Assembly (NCBI RefSeq): GCF_043641665.1
Contig: NC_092183.1
Coordinates: 24,887,492 to 24,951,491 of the forward strand
Direction of reading: 5' to 3'
From: Enoplosus armatus
Lineage: Eukaryota; Chordata; Actinopteri; Centrarchiformes; Enoplosidae
DNA length: 64,000 nt
The position numbers and the translations under genes are program-made. Shown piece by piece: positions 34,249 through 45,479 of the stretch. The number at the start of each line of letters is the position of its first letter. The stretch's first letter is position 1. The notes beneath the pieces are model-generated. The model was not told the origin of the DNA. It was given only the letters and a program-made list of their open reading frames with translations, and ran no database searches.

Positions 34249-35067
34249 TCCCATGATCAGAGACATCCCTCACAGTGACAGCAACCACGCATGGCATATT
34301 TATTCTCACGCATTATCTAACTTTTGATTGTTCCCCGATAGGCCGGGGTTGCTGGATGGAGGCTCTGTGTGGAGCGGATCTCACTCGGCTGGTGTCAGCC
34401 AGATTTATTTTCCCTCCCAGCACTGGAGCTCGGTCAGCGCTCAGCTCAGCCCAAACCCCCCTGCTGCTCTCAAACCAATCTATCAAGTCCATCAGTGTTT
34501 CATGTAGCCTGGGGGACACTGGCTGGCAGCCCGAATGAGCTCGCTCTTCCTCCTCCTCCTCCTCTTCCTCCTCTTGATATTGTGTCCTCTCCTGGTGCAA
34601 CATGTCTGAGCCACAGAGGCCTTGCTGGTGTTTGCTGGCTGATTTCTCTCCTCAGGTAGACTGCAGGATGTTTTTGTTTTTTTTTCCTCTGAAATGTTCG
34701 ATACCTACAGATCTCTACAGGAAGAGTGCCAAGTAAACTACACAACCTGCATCACAGCCCTTTAAAAATGCAATAGAAGTGGTAAAGATAGGGCTGGATA
34801 TTTGCTGTATATGACACCTCTCTCACTTTCTCTCCCCATGTTTCCTCTCTGGATCCACACTATCCAAATTAAAAGACAAAAATGCCCAAAAAGAGAGAAA
34901 TGATGTAGAGTAAAACACCTGTTTACACTAATGCATTTATTAATAATTACTAAAAAAAAATATATATCTCTAAAGATACCAAGAACCACAAGCGCATTGG
35001 TGTCTGGAAAAGGTAGTAAAAAGCTGAGGAGTGAAAAAGTATAATTTGATTAAACCTGCAAAAACTG

Positions 35068-35400
35068 ATTTGCAAACACAAAACACATCCAGCAGACACA
35101 GAGCAATGTCAGCATACATTCGTGGTCACGTGGCTAATGTTGATGGAAATGTCTGGCTCTCCAGCCGCTAAATGCCCCGCGGTGTTCACCAGCTAGTCGC
35201 TAACTTTGTTTATCTGCCGTATGACGGTGTACAATGGGTTTTTTGAGCTCTTTCGCTGAAAAAGCAGCCTACAGCAGCCGAAAAATGACGCTAATGAGAG
35301 TGATGAGACTGAAACAAAGCAGTAAAGTTGCAGGCTGTAAAAACCAAAACAATGAGCTGAAAGACACAAAAAAAAAAAAAAAAGGTGCCATAGAGCTGAG
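35068..35400. repeat. Dispersed repeat, 'catccagcagac(a/g)cagagcaa' family, copy 1
   Basis: Blocks acatccagcagacacagagc, atgtctggctctccagccgc and ttcaccagctagtcgctaac are shared in part with the copies at 37222 and 53625. There is no open frame across it, and it contains a 17-base A run at 35367-35383. Probably a non-autonomous DNA element; ends are not resolved. Confidence 0.45.
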
Positions 35401-36202
35401 GGGAAGCTGCAGAGTCAGGCGATAACTATCTGGGGGTTTACATGAGTGACCTTTCGCGTAGTCGTCATGAGATCCATTAAAAGTATTGATTGTAGCTGCC
35501 ACTAAATGATGAGTACAAGAGGAACAGGAGGAAAAGTAACCTGCTGAAGCGGTGAGCGTTCACGGCAAAAAGCTATTAAAAGATGCCAACATATAGGCAG
35601 CAATGAGCAGGAAATATGTTGTCCAGTTTTTATTCTGTTGAAACCAAATAATAATTGAGTTCTACACCATACCTCCTTGAAGTATAACATTATTTTTCAT
35701 TATTGAGGCCAGCAGCATTACAATGTGTGGCACAATGGCAGGAGCCCACACATTTCATGGTGTCTCTGGCCCAGACAGATAGAAATCTTTAATGCTAGTA
35801 CTGTTGGTGCCATATTGCACCCCTGCGGAGAAGAAAAAGAATTCAGTTTTTGTGAGGTACAAAACCTCCAGTTGCTGCATGATCAGTTAGTAACGTAGAA
35901 GATGTGGCTGCAGATATCTTCTGTTACAACATCTCAAACCAAAATGTATGCAGTCTGGGTTTTTTTGAAAGGAACTTGGGTTGATGCCCTTTTCTTGCAG
36001 AATGGAAGTGTGGACCCTTTTAACCGTAATTTATCTTTTAATGCTCATGATCTTTGGCCAGCCGCTGAGCTCTAAAGGAACACATTTACACAGACAGTGA
36101 TTATGCTCTCAAAAAGGTCACCACAGTGGAAAAGCGCTTGTAATCGTGTATCTAGTCTGAAAATCAGTGAGAAGTGGATTAGAACTATTTGATGGAGGTC
36201 CT

Positions 36203-36204
<2 letters not shown>

Positions 36205-36243
<39 letters not shown>
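36205..36243. repeat. (CT)n microsatellite
   Basis: About 19 CT units. Confidence 0.95.
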
Positions 36244-36248
<5 letters not shown>

Positions 36249-36538
36249 CTTGTTGCTTAGTGACGGGGTTCATGTGGGGTTCTTGGCGGAATGTGGACCT
36301 CTCACACTGTCATGCCAAACAACTTACACATTTATTTTTTGTGGCCCCTTCAAGGCCACTTAAGAAATTGTTTGCTGAGACTAGAGGGCTAAGGATTAGA
36401 ACAGCTTTGTGATGTGCCTTCGATGTGAAAGCATGTTCCATATGGCCTCAGTGACGATGAAGACAAGATTAATGCAGTTTGTTCATTTCCTACAAGACCA
36501 ACAAAGACTGAAGTAGTTTAATGGAATTTAGCTGAGAA

Positions 36539-36562
36539 GAAAAAAAAAAAAAAAAAAAAAAG
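36539..36562. repeat. Poly-A run
   Basis: About 23 A, interrupted by one G near its 5' end. Confidence 0.9.
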
Positions 36563-36724
36563 AGAATGAATTGATGCCATTTGGGGATCAGCAATAGAAT
36601 TACAAGGATGCCCAAGGCCACTTCACTACTCAGCTGTCTGGAGCACATCTTCATACCGAAACCACCAAGGGCCTTATTTAAAAATATTTCAGTAGTAAAT
36701 GTTAGAGAGATGCTGAGAAAAAAA

Positions 36725-36742
36725 GTTAGGGTTAGGGTTAGG
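36725..36742 (+). repeat. Short interstitial telomere-type repeat
   Basis: gttagggttagggttagg is three tandem units of the vertebrate telomere hexamer. It directly abuts the start of a MITE-like copy (ggaatggtttgacattttgg). Confidence 0.85.
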
Positions 36743-36885
36743 AATGGTTTGACATTTTGGAGAAGATGAATGTTCACTTTCTCGCCAAGAGTTAGATTTG
36801 AAGACTGATACCACTCACTCGCTCACGTTCACGTTTGTTTGGTCAATGTGAAGCTCCAGCCAGCAGCCAGTCCTGTATTGCCTGG
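36738..36885 (+). mobile_element. Truncated second copy of the 31.2-kb MITE family
   Basis: ggaatggtttgacattttgg, atgttcactttctcgccaag, agttagatttgaagactgat accactc and ccagccagcagccag follow the order of the family 5' half; compare 31220-31310 (ggaatagtt, attcactcttctgctgagag, ggattgatacc). The 3' half is missing. Confidence 0.6.
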
Positions 36886-37221
36886 TACAAACACTCTCTT
36901 TAGTCATTATAAAAAAACACTAACGGACCAGAGCATCATTAAATTCTTGCTATTATGAAAGATATCAAAACTCCATAAGTAAGAACCTAAATGGTTCTCC
37001 CCTGGGTTGTTTTTCATAATACTCAACCCTCCCGCTGGCTGAAATTAAACAAAAGCTATTAATCTCTCATAAATAGCAACAGAAACATGAGCTGCACGCT
37101 GTGCCTGGAAAGTTGAGGGACAAAGTTGTGGTGTGAAACTGTCAACTGTTCCCTCAACTGAGGCATACCGGTAAATTTGAATTATAGTTCAACAGGTCAG
37201 TGGACTTGAAGATAGTAAGTT

Positions 37222-37420
37222 TAACTGTGAGGCGAACATTCACTCTCCTTCTAGCTCTGTTTTGGTCTCCACCAGCTCCTGAGGGATATCTGGCTCTTCA
37301 GCTGGTTGCTAACTGTGTCGGTTCTGTTGCATGGCGCTGGGCAGGTAGCATAGAGTGGGATTACTGGAGCCTGCAAATATCTGATGCATGTCAGAATAGC
37401 ACCCAAATCAGAAGATGACT
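37222..37420 (+). repeat. Dispersed repeat, copy 2 of the 35.07-kb/53.6-kb family
   Basis: cattcactctccttctagct, ctgttttggtctccaccagc, tcctgagggatatctggctc and ttcagctggttgctaactgt align with 53705-53775 (tattcactctccctttgccg, tctggttttgctcctgag, gtaaatatctggctcttt). Non-coding. Confidence 0.5.
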
Positions 37421-37758
37421 CCGGTTTAATGGATCTGAGAGCCCAGATGGGACGCTAGCATAAAACGGCACAAGCATTCCTCTTCTCAGGCAGTTATTCT
37501 ACCAGCAGCAGCCTCGTTGCTCCCTCTCTCTCTCCTTTTAAGTGGCGAATCTTCACTCCATCCATCAAAGGCATCTTTTTTTAGAGCCAAACATTTCCCA
37601 GCCAAGACAGTTACACGGCCCGGCAGAAGTGGACTTAACATCCCTGAGGTTAGTGTCCATCACCATGTATTGTTTACTGCACAGGCATGAGCACATTTAG
37701 CACAAGAGAAAAAAAGCTGCAATGTGATAGCGGCTCGGTAAAAAGAGGTTTGAAACCA

Positions 37759-37786
37759 AAACAACAACAACAACAACAACAACAAC
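37759..37786. repeat. (AAC)n microsatellite
   Basis: About nine CAA/AAC units. Confidence 0.95.
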
Positions 37787-37868
37787 TCTGAGAACAGGTT
37801 GAGAAAATGGCTGAAGTAAGAAAGAAGCACAATAGACAATCTGGCTAGAAATGAATGGAAGTGGGAGG

Positions 37869-37890
37869 GTATATATATATATATATATAT
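37869..37890. repeat. (TA)n microsatellite
   Basis: Eleven TA units. Confidence 0.95.
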
Positions 37891-38319
37891 GCTTCTGGGC
37901 TGATGGGGAAGTAGGAACAGGTGTGCAGGGGGGAGGGGGGGTCCTGCAGGACAGGTGGAAGTGGCAGGATCTGTAATTACAGCTAGCACATGGCAGGGAA
38001 AGCAAAAATCATGATTGTTGATTTAAAAGAACTAGGAACCCCTGGATACTTCCATATGGAAATGTAATATACGCGCATTCACAAAAGTCACATGTGTAAT
38101 GTGTGTACATGTGCTGGAATCACATATATGACAAAATGCCACATCAGTTTCATACATTTGGCATATATTTTAATCAACAACGCTTACATGTGTGAAACAT
38201 GTGACATACACCATAATATACTAACCACACATGACAATAACACCAAAGTACATTTGTTAAAACGCTACAAATATTTACTCAACTAAACTTGATGTTCATT
38301 GCATTGATGTGATGGACAA

Positions 38320-39570
38320 CAGTGGGGTCCAAAAGTCAAAAAGAGACCACATTGAAAATCTCAAATAGTTTCACGTAAACCTGGAAATAATCAGTTTGAG
38401 GATTCAGAAACATTTGAGTTCACCTGTTGTAAAAAAAAATGGCTGGGCCTCAAGTTTTCAGGAGATCATTGCTTACTAAGTAGCGCTGTGATAGTGGGAA
38501 ACATGGCATCCGAACTAAGCCCCAGAAGTCAAATTGTTATTCTGAGCAAAGAGGGGCTTTCTCAGCGTCAAATCATGGCCAGGCTAAAGGTTTCTAAGGG
38601 GGGCAGTGCGTGGAACTCTAAAACGCTTTGCAGAAATGGAATCAGTTGTATCCAAAGCTCGATCAGGCAGACCAAAAGTGACCACGCCATCAGAAGATCG
38701 GTACGTCAAGCTCAGTTCCCTGAGAGATAGAAAAGCAACTTCATCACAGATGCAGAATTTGCTAAATAAAGAACGCCAGACTCCAGTCAGCAAAAGTCCT
38801 GTCAAACGCAGGCTGTCTTGTAGTGGTCTCAGAGGACCAGTAGCAGTTTCTAAACCACTTCTCAGAAGGGGAAACAAGGCCAAACGCTTGGGGTGGGCTA
38901 AGAAACGGCAGCATTTTACTGTAGATGACTGGAAAAAAGTCCTATTTACTGATGAGTCCAAGTTTGAGATTTATGGCAGCGACAGAAGGGTGTATGTAAG
39001 GAGACCAACAGGAGAGAGAATGATACCGCAGTGGATCAAACCAACATTGAAACTGGAGGGGTTTTGCCAACTCTGGAGTTGGACGCCTGCACCGAATCGA
39101 CTACGCCCTGACCCAGGAGAAGCACCACTCCATTCTTCAGAGTCATGCCGTACCCTCTGGTTTGCATCTTAGTGGAGAGGGATTCATACTGCAGCAGGAT
39201 AATGACCCCAAAGACACCCCAAAGCTTTGCAAGAAGAACTACTTGAAGACCAAAGGAGACCAAGGAGTCCTGACTGTCATGGACTTTCCTCCACAGTCAC
39301 CTGACCTCAACCCCATTGAGCTATTTATGGGGGCATTCTCAAATCCTGCTGGGATAACATGGGTCTTCAGGTTTTGCGCACACTTGTGGAGTCCATGCCA
39401 GCTGGAGCGCATGCTGTCATTAAAGCAAAAGGGGGACTTACCAAATACCAAAGATTTTCTGAAATCTGTACATTTTTTCAACTTTTCACTCAAATTGTTA
39501 AGCTGATGTTATCATTTGTATCTTAAGTAGTATCTTGACTCGTAGACTCAGACGTTTGGACCTGACTGTA
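38320..39570 (+). mobile_element. Tc1-like transposon with broken transposase (element 1)
   Basis: The left end is cagtggggtccaaaagtc; the right end in reverse complement is cagtcaggtccaaacgtc, followed by TA. At about 1.25 kb it is close to full length for Tc1. The transposase is spread over three frames: an N-terminal helix-turn-helix (SPRSQIVILSKEGLSQRQIM from about 38518), a second helix-turn-helix and GRPKVTTP, then the catalytic regions LFTDESKF (about 38944), QQDNDPKDT (about 39193) and SPDLNPIE (about 39296). All three DDE catalytic positions remain visible, but frameshifts near 38600 and 39050-39190 separate them, so it cannot make an active enzyme. It is inserted in AT-rich, acat/atat-rich sequence that continues on both sides (38050-38300 and 39575-39870). 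Confidence 0.85.
38488..39506 (+). pseudogene. Tc1-like transposase pseudogene (element 1)
   Basis: The segments run N-terminus (38488-38610), middle (38606-39172) and C-terminus (39162-39506), each open in a different frame. The catalytic Asp/Asp/Glu regions are conserved in sequence but not joined in one frame. The number and kind of defects mark it as inactive. Confidence 0.8.
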
Positions 39571-40578
39571 CATGTTGAATTAATGTACTAATCATATATG
39601 ACAGTAATACAAAAACCACATGTTAGCAATAAACGCAAAATGCATGAATACATCATGTAAGAGATTGCGGTATCTAATATGTATACACTGCATGTATGTG
39701 TTCATGTGTATGCTATACGAGTAACTTATATGTACAATATATATAATGTTTGACACATGGACATACATGTCTAGACATACTGTATTCATCATGTTATGTT
39801 ATATTTGTAAGTGTGCATGCATATATTTGTTAAATATCAATGCACCCCGTTTGTCTTACATTAAATATGTATACATATATGTTTGCACTTGAGGACAAAT
39901 GCAAAAACCCAACCCAAAACCTCAGTAAAATACATGTCAATTTCCATACATATTTCCAACAATTTAAACAACATAGAGATTTTTTTGGGGCCCATCCATT
40001 TAGATAAAGATACGCTCATCAATCAGAGAAGCTCATTGAACGCATCAGGTCCATGTATGTCTTAGGGCTCTCACTTTAAAAAAATAAATAAATGAAGCTC
40101 AAGAGAAGAAGAACTAACATATGAATTCAAATAAACCCACAAGGCCTATGTTTAATACATCTAGAAGAACAATAACAGCCTTGTTCACCAATGGGGCCAT
40201 GCGACAGGTTAACATGCTTTTTCACATAAATCTAACTACTTCAGTCTGTTTGTGCTTATAGATTGAACATTTAAAATTGTAACATAATTGCAGAAAGAAT
40301 ATTTATAATGCTTAATGGGGTTTTTTTTGTCTACAACTGAACACAAATTCACATTTCAAATTAAAAGATTTCAAATTGAAAGCAGCAGCCCCCATCATGT
40401 ATCGGGCTCAAACTTGTGAAAACGTGATTCTGAATGAATTCAAATGTTTGTACTCATCCAGTTTTTATGTTTTTGATAGAAAATGATACTTTTATTCACT
40501 AAGGAGGTATTACATTTATTTAAATACACAGCCAAGACATCATTAATACCCACAAATACCCACTGCTGGGGGAAATGA

Positions 40579-42200
40579 CAGTTAGGCCCAGAAATATTTG
40601 GACAGTGACCCAAGTTTTGTTATTTTAGCTGTTTGCGAAAACATATTCAGGATACAGTTATATAATCAATATGGGCTTAAAGTGCAGACTCTCAGCTGTA
40701 ATTTGAGAGTATTTACATCAAAATTGGAGGAAGGGTTTAGGAATTACAGCTCTTTAATATGTAGCCGCCTCTTTTTCAAGGGATCAAAAGTAATTGGACA
40801 ATTGACTCAGAAGGCTGCATGGGCTCGTCTCTCGTTAACCTGTCATCAATTAAGCAGTTAAAAGGTCTGGAGTTGATTCCAGGTGCGGCATTTGCCTTTG
40901 GAAGCTGTTGCTGTGAACCCACGACATGCGGTCAAAGGAACTCTCAATGGAAGTGAAACAGACCATCCTTTAGGCTGAAAAAAAAGAAGAAATCCATCAG
41001 AGAGACAGCAGAAACGTTAGGAGTGGCCAAATCAACAGTTTGGTACATTCTGAGAAAAAAAGAGCCCACTGGTGAGCTTTGGAACTCAAAAAGGCCTGGA
41101 CGTCCACGGAAGACAACAGTGGTGGATGATCGCAGGATCCGTTCCATGGTGAAGAAAAACCCCTTCACAACATCCACCCAAGTGAAGAACACTCTCCAGG
41201 AAGTAGGTGTATCAGTATCTAAGTCTACCATAAAGAGAAGACTTAATGAGAGTAAATACAGAGGGTTCACCACAAGGTGCAAACCAGTAATCAGCCTCAA
41301 AAATAGAAAGGCCAGATTAGACTTTGCCAAAAAACATGTGAAGAAGCCAGCCCAGTTCTGGAACAGCATTCTTTGGACAGATTAGACTGAGATCAACCTG
41401 TACCAGAATGATGGGAAGAAGAAAGTATGGAGAAGAATTGGAACAGCTCATGATCCAAAGCACACCACATCTTCTGTAAAACATGGTGGAGGCAGTGTGA
41501 TGGCGTGGGCGTGCATGGCTTCCAATGGCACTGGGTCACTAGTGTTTATTGATGATGTGACAGAAGACAGAAGCAGCCGGATGAATTCTGAAGTGTATAG
41601 GGATGTACTTTCTGCTCAGATTCAGCCAAATGCAGCAAAGTTGATGGGACGGCACTACACAGTACAGATGGACAATGACCCAAAACATACTGCGAAAGCA
41701 ACCCAGAAGTTTTTTAAGGCAAAGAAGTGGAATATTCTGCAATGGCCGAGTCAATCACCAGATCTCAACCCGATCGAGCATTGATGCATTTCACTTGCTC
41801 AAGACATAATTTAAAGCAGAAAGACCCACAAACAAGCAACGACTGAAGACGGCTGCAGTAAAGGCCTGGCAAAGCATCACAAAGGAGGAAACCCAGCGTT
41901 TGGTGATGTCCATGGGTTCCAGACTTCAGGCAGTCATTGCCTGCAAAGGATTCTCAACAAAGTATTAAAAATGAACATTTTACTTATGGTAATGTTAATT
42001 TGTCCAATTACTTTTGAGCCCCTGAAATGAGGAGACTCCTAAATGTTTCATAGGATATTTTTGTTCAACCCCTTCAATTAAACCTGAAAGTCTGCACTTC
42101 AACTGCATCTTAGTTCTTTCATTTCAAATCCAATGTGGTGGCATGCAGAGCCCAAATCATAAAGATTGTGTCACTGTCCAAATATTTCTGGGCCTAACTG
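40579..42200 (+). mobile_element. Tc1-like transposon with perfect 31-bp inverted ends (element 2)
   Basis: The left terminus cagttaggcccagaaatatt tggacagtgac recurs exactly, inverted, at the right end, where it is followed by TA. The left flank is GA rather than TA. Length is 1,622 bp. Perfect termini suggest a fairly recent insertion compared with element 1, whose ends have diverged. A polyadenylation-type AT-rich tail and the transposase pseudogene lie inside. Confidence 0.9.
40926..41967 (+). pseudogene. Tc1-like transposase pseudogene (element 2)
   Basis: Start MRSKELSMEVKQTIL at 40926. Visible domains: helix-turn-helix (ETAETLGVAKSTVWYILRKK), RPGRPRKTT AT-hook-like motif, second helix-turn-helix, catalytic ILWTD (about 41370), MDNDPKHT (about 41669) and SPDLNPIEH (about 41757), ending CKGFSTKY at about 41964. 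Defects: TAG at 40971, a frameshift in the A-run after it, TAG at 41383 immediately after the first catalytic Asp, a frameshift near 41785 and TAA near 41803. Otherwise sequence is well preserved, so inactivation is relatively recent. Confidence 0.85.
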
Positions 42201-42226
42201 TATACTATATAATTATTTAGTTATAT

Positions 42227-42246
42227 GTATATATATATATATATAT
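42227..42246. repeat. (TA)n microsatellite
   Basis: Ten TA units just outside the right end of Tc1 element 2. Confidence 0.9.
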
Positions 42247-42429
42247 TACTTTAGTGATTCAAAGTTGCCAAAATGAAACAGCTCTCTAAATATCAATACA
42301 CTTGTCAGTAATTGTCTCAGAGTCAAAATCATGGTACCAGCGGGGGAGCTGTTTTTAAATGTATTCTTAACAGTTTTTTTATTATTAAGAGGAAGGAAAA
42401 AAGGGTCTTTCGGGAAATATCAGAAATGC

Positions 42430-43070
42430 TCCTTTCCCTCGCAGTCATCTGGCGGGGCGTGTCTGTGTCTGATAGACAGCTCGCCCGATATCAGACAGAA
42501 CTGTCAACTCGTTTCACTCCCTTTCCATCATCAGTCTGACATTCACTCTAACCCATTGTGGGGGAGGGGGGTTCGATTCTCCCTAACTAATCACTAGAGA
42601 ACAACGTATCCGCCTGAATCTTGACAACTGCTTGACAACGGCGTTTGTGGTGCTGATTGGCTGATTGTTAGTCCCCCCACCCACCCCACCCACCCCACCC
42701 CTGTGGCGCTCATTGGATCGATGGCTTTTCAACCGAGAAACCGCTGTTTCATCGCCCGATGCCGGACCAGAAGCGGTCAGTCAACTCGGAGGAGTGAGCG
42801 AATTCAAAGATATGGAATCAGGCAAACTGACAGCAGCAGGCAGGCTGCGAGAGTGCCAGTGTTACACCGTAGAGACCAAGAGACAAAGTACACAAACTTG
42901 CGCTGTAGCTTCATATCATTGGTAGACAGCGTGTTGTTCGTGGTATCGAAGAGTAAAGACCACAGTGGCCTCTAACCAGGCCGAAGGGACATTTGTTTAA
43001 TGTGCTGTAACTGAGCAGCGATAGCGGCGCACTTTTCCCCGGTGAACGTTTGGTTCTTTGGTCCACAACA
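42430..43070. promoter_or_regulatory. CpG-dense, GC-box/CCAAT-containing promoter-like region
   Basis: It has ggcggggcg near 42452, two CCAAT-type boxes (gctgattggctgattg at 42653-42668; gctcattgga near 42707), the array ccccacccaccccaccc (about 42673-42702) and many CpGs (gtttcatcgcccgatgccgg, agcgatagcggcgcac). The surrounding sequence is CpG-poor. A plus-strand frame (42703-42972) has no known domain. It may drive a non-coding transcript or an exon beyond recognition; this is inference. Confidence 0.3.
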
Positions 43071-43074
43071 ACCA

Positions 43075-44640
43075 TCAGGTGGCACCTGGGAGCGAGGTGA
43101 GGCCCATGAAAAGGCCCCTGGGATCCCCACTTTAACTGTACAATGGTAGTTGTAGTCCTATGGAAGACTGCACTCGCAGAAGAGGAATACAATGGAATGC
43201 CAAGACACATGAAGCAACACGTGCAGCGGGAAGGCAAGAAACCGACAATCAGAGAGGCATTATAAGCTGTTAGGGAATATACCAGAGAATTACCATGCCC
43301 TCGCTGTATCTGTATCTATAAAACAATCGTTTTTATTTCCTATCAACATCACATTACACTACAGTGAGGAAATTCTTTTTTTTTAATTACCTGATGCCTG
43401 GAAGATGTCTATCCAGGCATGTGGAGGGATACCTGTGTGTCCCTTACATCTAAAAGTATTTTCTATGAGAATTCTAATTCATTACACGTTATATTTCATT
43501 GTCAAATAAATATACATTTGTTAGGTTATCGGGAATTTAACAGTCCATCATCTTGGACTTATGTCCTTTCACGAAATTGTGCAAACTGAATGCATTTTGT
43601 GTAAAGGGTGTACAAAACCTACTTAGCACATAGAACACTGTTGTAAAAAACAAAACAAAAAAAAAACATCACCTTTTGTGAAAACAGAGCGCAGTTTTGA
43701 CTGAAGAAATGCATGTGAAACAGCTCCGTCTCCCGCTCGTGACTCCGTAGCCATAGCAACAGCCGTGGCAGACAGGCAGACAGAGCGGGAAGAGAACAGA
43801 GAGCACTGACCAGGAGAAAAACCCGCCGACGGCCAACTCCTGTGATATCCGGCAAGTTTGCAACGACACTGTTCCTCCGTTTAGATTTAACCAGCATTCT
43901 CGAGCCAGTCTCACACACGGCGGTCAGAATGAGCCCCTGTGTTATCTTCACAATGATGTGGTAAAAAAAAAAAAAAAAGGGCAGCAGACGTGTAAATGGG
44001 CCTCATTCATATATGTTTTTCTCACAATGGTTCAAATAATTTTCAAAGTATTCATCAAAATGGAAAAAGGAGACATGAGAAAACCTCACATCTGGTTCAG
44101 AAATAGAAGTCGCACTAGAAATAGAAGTTAACACGAGGCTAACACATCTAATGTGAAATATTGGTCGCAGCTCCTTCTGATTCCGCTCTTACAAAATCCT
44201 TTGCCTGCGCAATCTCAAAGGTTGGCGCGCAGACTGTGTCGTGCTCGGACTGGTTTTGCGCGCTCTCTCTCAAATCTTTTGTCATCAATATACTTCCACA
44301 GGCGCAGAGCCACAGAGCAATAAGGGAGTGCTCCCATTGCAAGACGCTAATACGGTGCGACAGTGGCTTCTTTGTGAAAAGGAAAATGGCCATCTCAGAC
44401 ATACAAGCATTTATGTCCATAAATTAGTAAAGGAAAACGCATATCAATCTGTACAAAAGAATACATCTATGATTTTGTCATGTATGCAGCAATTTATGAA
44501 TGATGTGCACCTGAAGGATATATGATGGTGGCGCTGAAGTTTTCGTTATCTATGTTGAGTACGCTCATGATCATTTTGCTGTCTTTAACTCGACTTCTTC
44601 CGTTCAGCAGCCTCTGGTCACCAAAATGGAGCATTACCAC
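43075..44640. other. Non-coding stretch
   Basis: Apart from the X-box-like site and an A run at 43963-43978, nothing recognisable was found. ORFs of 80-110 codons lack known features. Confidence 0.45.
43747..43760. promoter_or_regulatory. RFX X-box-like motif
   Basis: gtagccatagcaac matches GTNRCC-N2-RGYAAC. It lies in a locally GC-rich stretch (43725-43830) about 0.7-1.3 kb from the CpG-rich region. Confidence 0.35.
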
Positions 44641-44649
44641 GGCTAAATA

Positions 44650-45478
44650 TCAAAGAAGGAGATTATGCAGGGTTAGCTTGTGGTTCCTGGAGTCTCCAAA
44701 AGCAAAAAGTGGAGCCAGAGCCCTCAGCTATCGAGCTCCTCTCCCGTGGAACTGGCTCCCAGTTTGGGTCCGGGAGGCAGACGCCCTCCCCACGTTTAAG
44801 AGCGTAGGCTTAAGACTCTCCTCTTTGATACAGCTTATAGTTAGGGGCTGGCTCCGGTGAGCCCTGAACCATCCCTTAGTTACGCTGCTGTAGGCCTAGA
44901 CTGCCGGGAGACTTCCCATGATGCACTGAGCTCCCCCTCTCCTCCTCTCCCTCTCCATCTGAACGCAGTCTTATCCCATTAATGCATGTTACTAACTCGA
45001 CATCTTCTCTCTCCCTCCCCCTCTCTCCCTCTGTTGCTTTCTGCAGGTATTTCTGCGTCCGGAGCTGTGGAGTCTGGATCTATTGCAAGCCACCTACCGC
45101 CCCCATGTTCCCACTGCACAATTATTTGTCTTCTTCTTCTTATTGCTATTATTACTTTTATTAATATTAGTATTATTACCACTACCATTATCACTACTAT
45201 TACTTAACATCTCTATGCACTGAATGCTCTCTTTCTTCCTGCTCTCTCTCTCTCTCTCTCAACCCACCCAGGTTAGAGGCAGATGACCGCCCACCAAGAG
45301 CCTGGTTCTGATTGAGGTTTCTGCCTGTTAAAAGGGACTTTTTCCTTTGCTCATGGCGGGAACGGTCGGGTCTCTTGTAAATAATACTGTACGGTCTAGG
45401 TCTGCCCTATATGAAAAGTGCCCTGAGATAACTTCTGTTATGATTTGGCGCTGTATAAATAAAATGGACTTGAATGTT
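44650..45478 (+). mobile_element. 3' end of a truncated LINE (L2-like) retrotransposon
   Basis: The 5' part encodes the C-terminus of a LINE ORF2: SGARALSYRAPLPWNWLPVW then VREADALPTFKS (about 44710-44805). A one-base frameshift near 44806 separates this from RLKTLLFDTAYS and a stop (about 44807-44845). The 3' UTR has the characteristic blocks gattgaggtttctgcctgtt, ctttgctcatggcgggaac, cctgagataacttctgttat and gatttggcgctgtataaata, ending in aaaatggacttgaatg. This 5'-truncated, 3'-complete structure is typical of target-primed retrotransposition. The assignment to the L2 group is by recall. Confidence 0.75.
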
Positions 45479-45479
45479 A

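Noticed and set aside
42560..42590. Possible tRNA B-box (ggttcgattct)
   Set aside because: No matching A-box, acceptor stem or cloverleaf could be drawn upstream; treated as coincidence.
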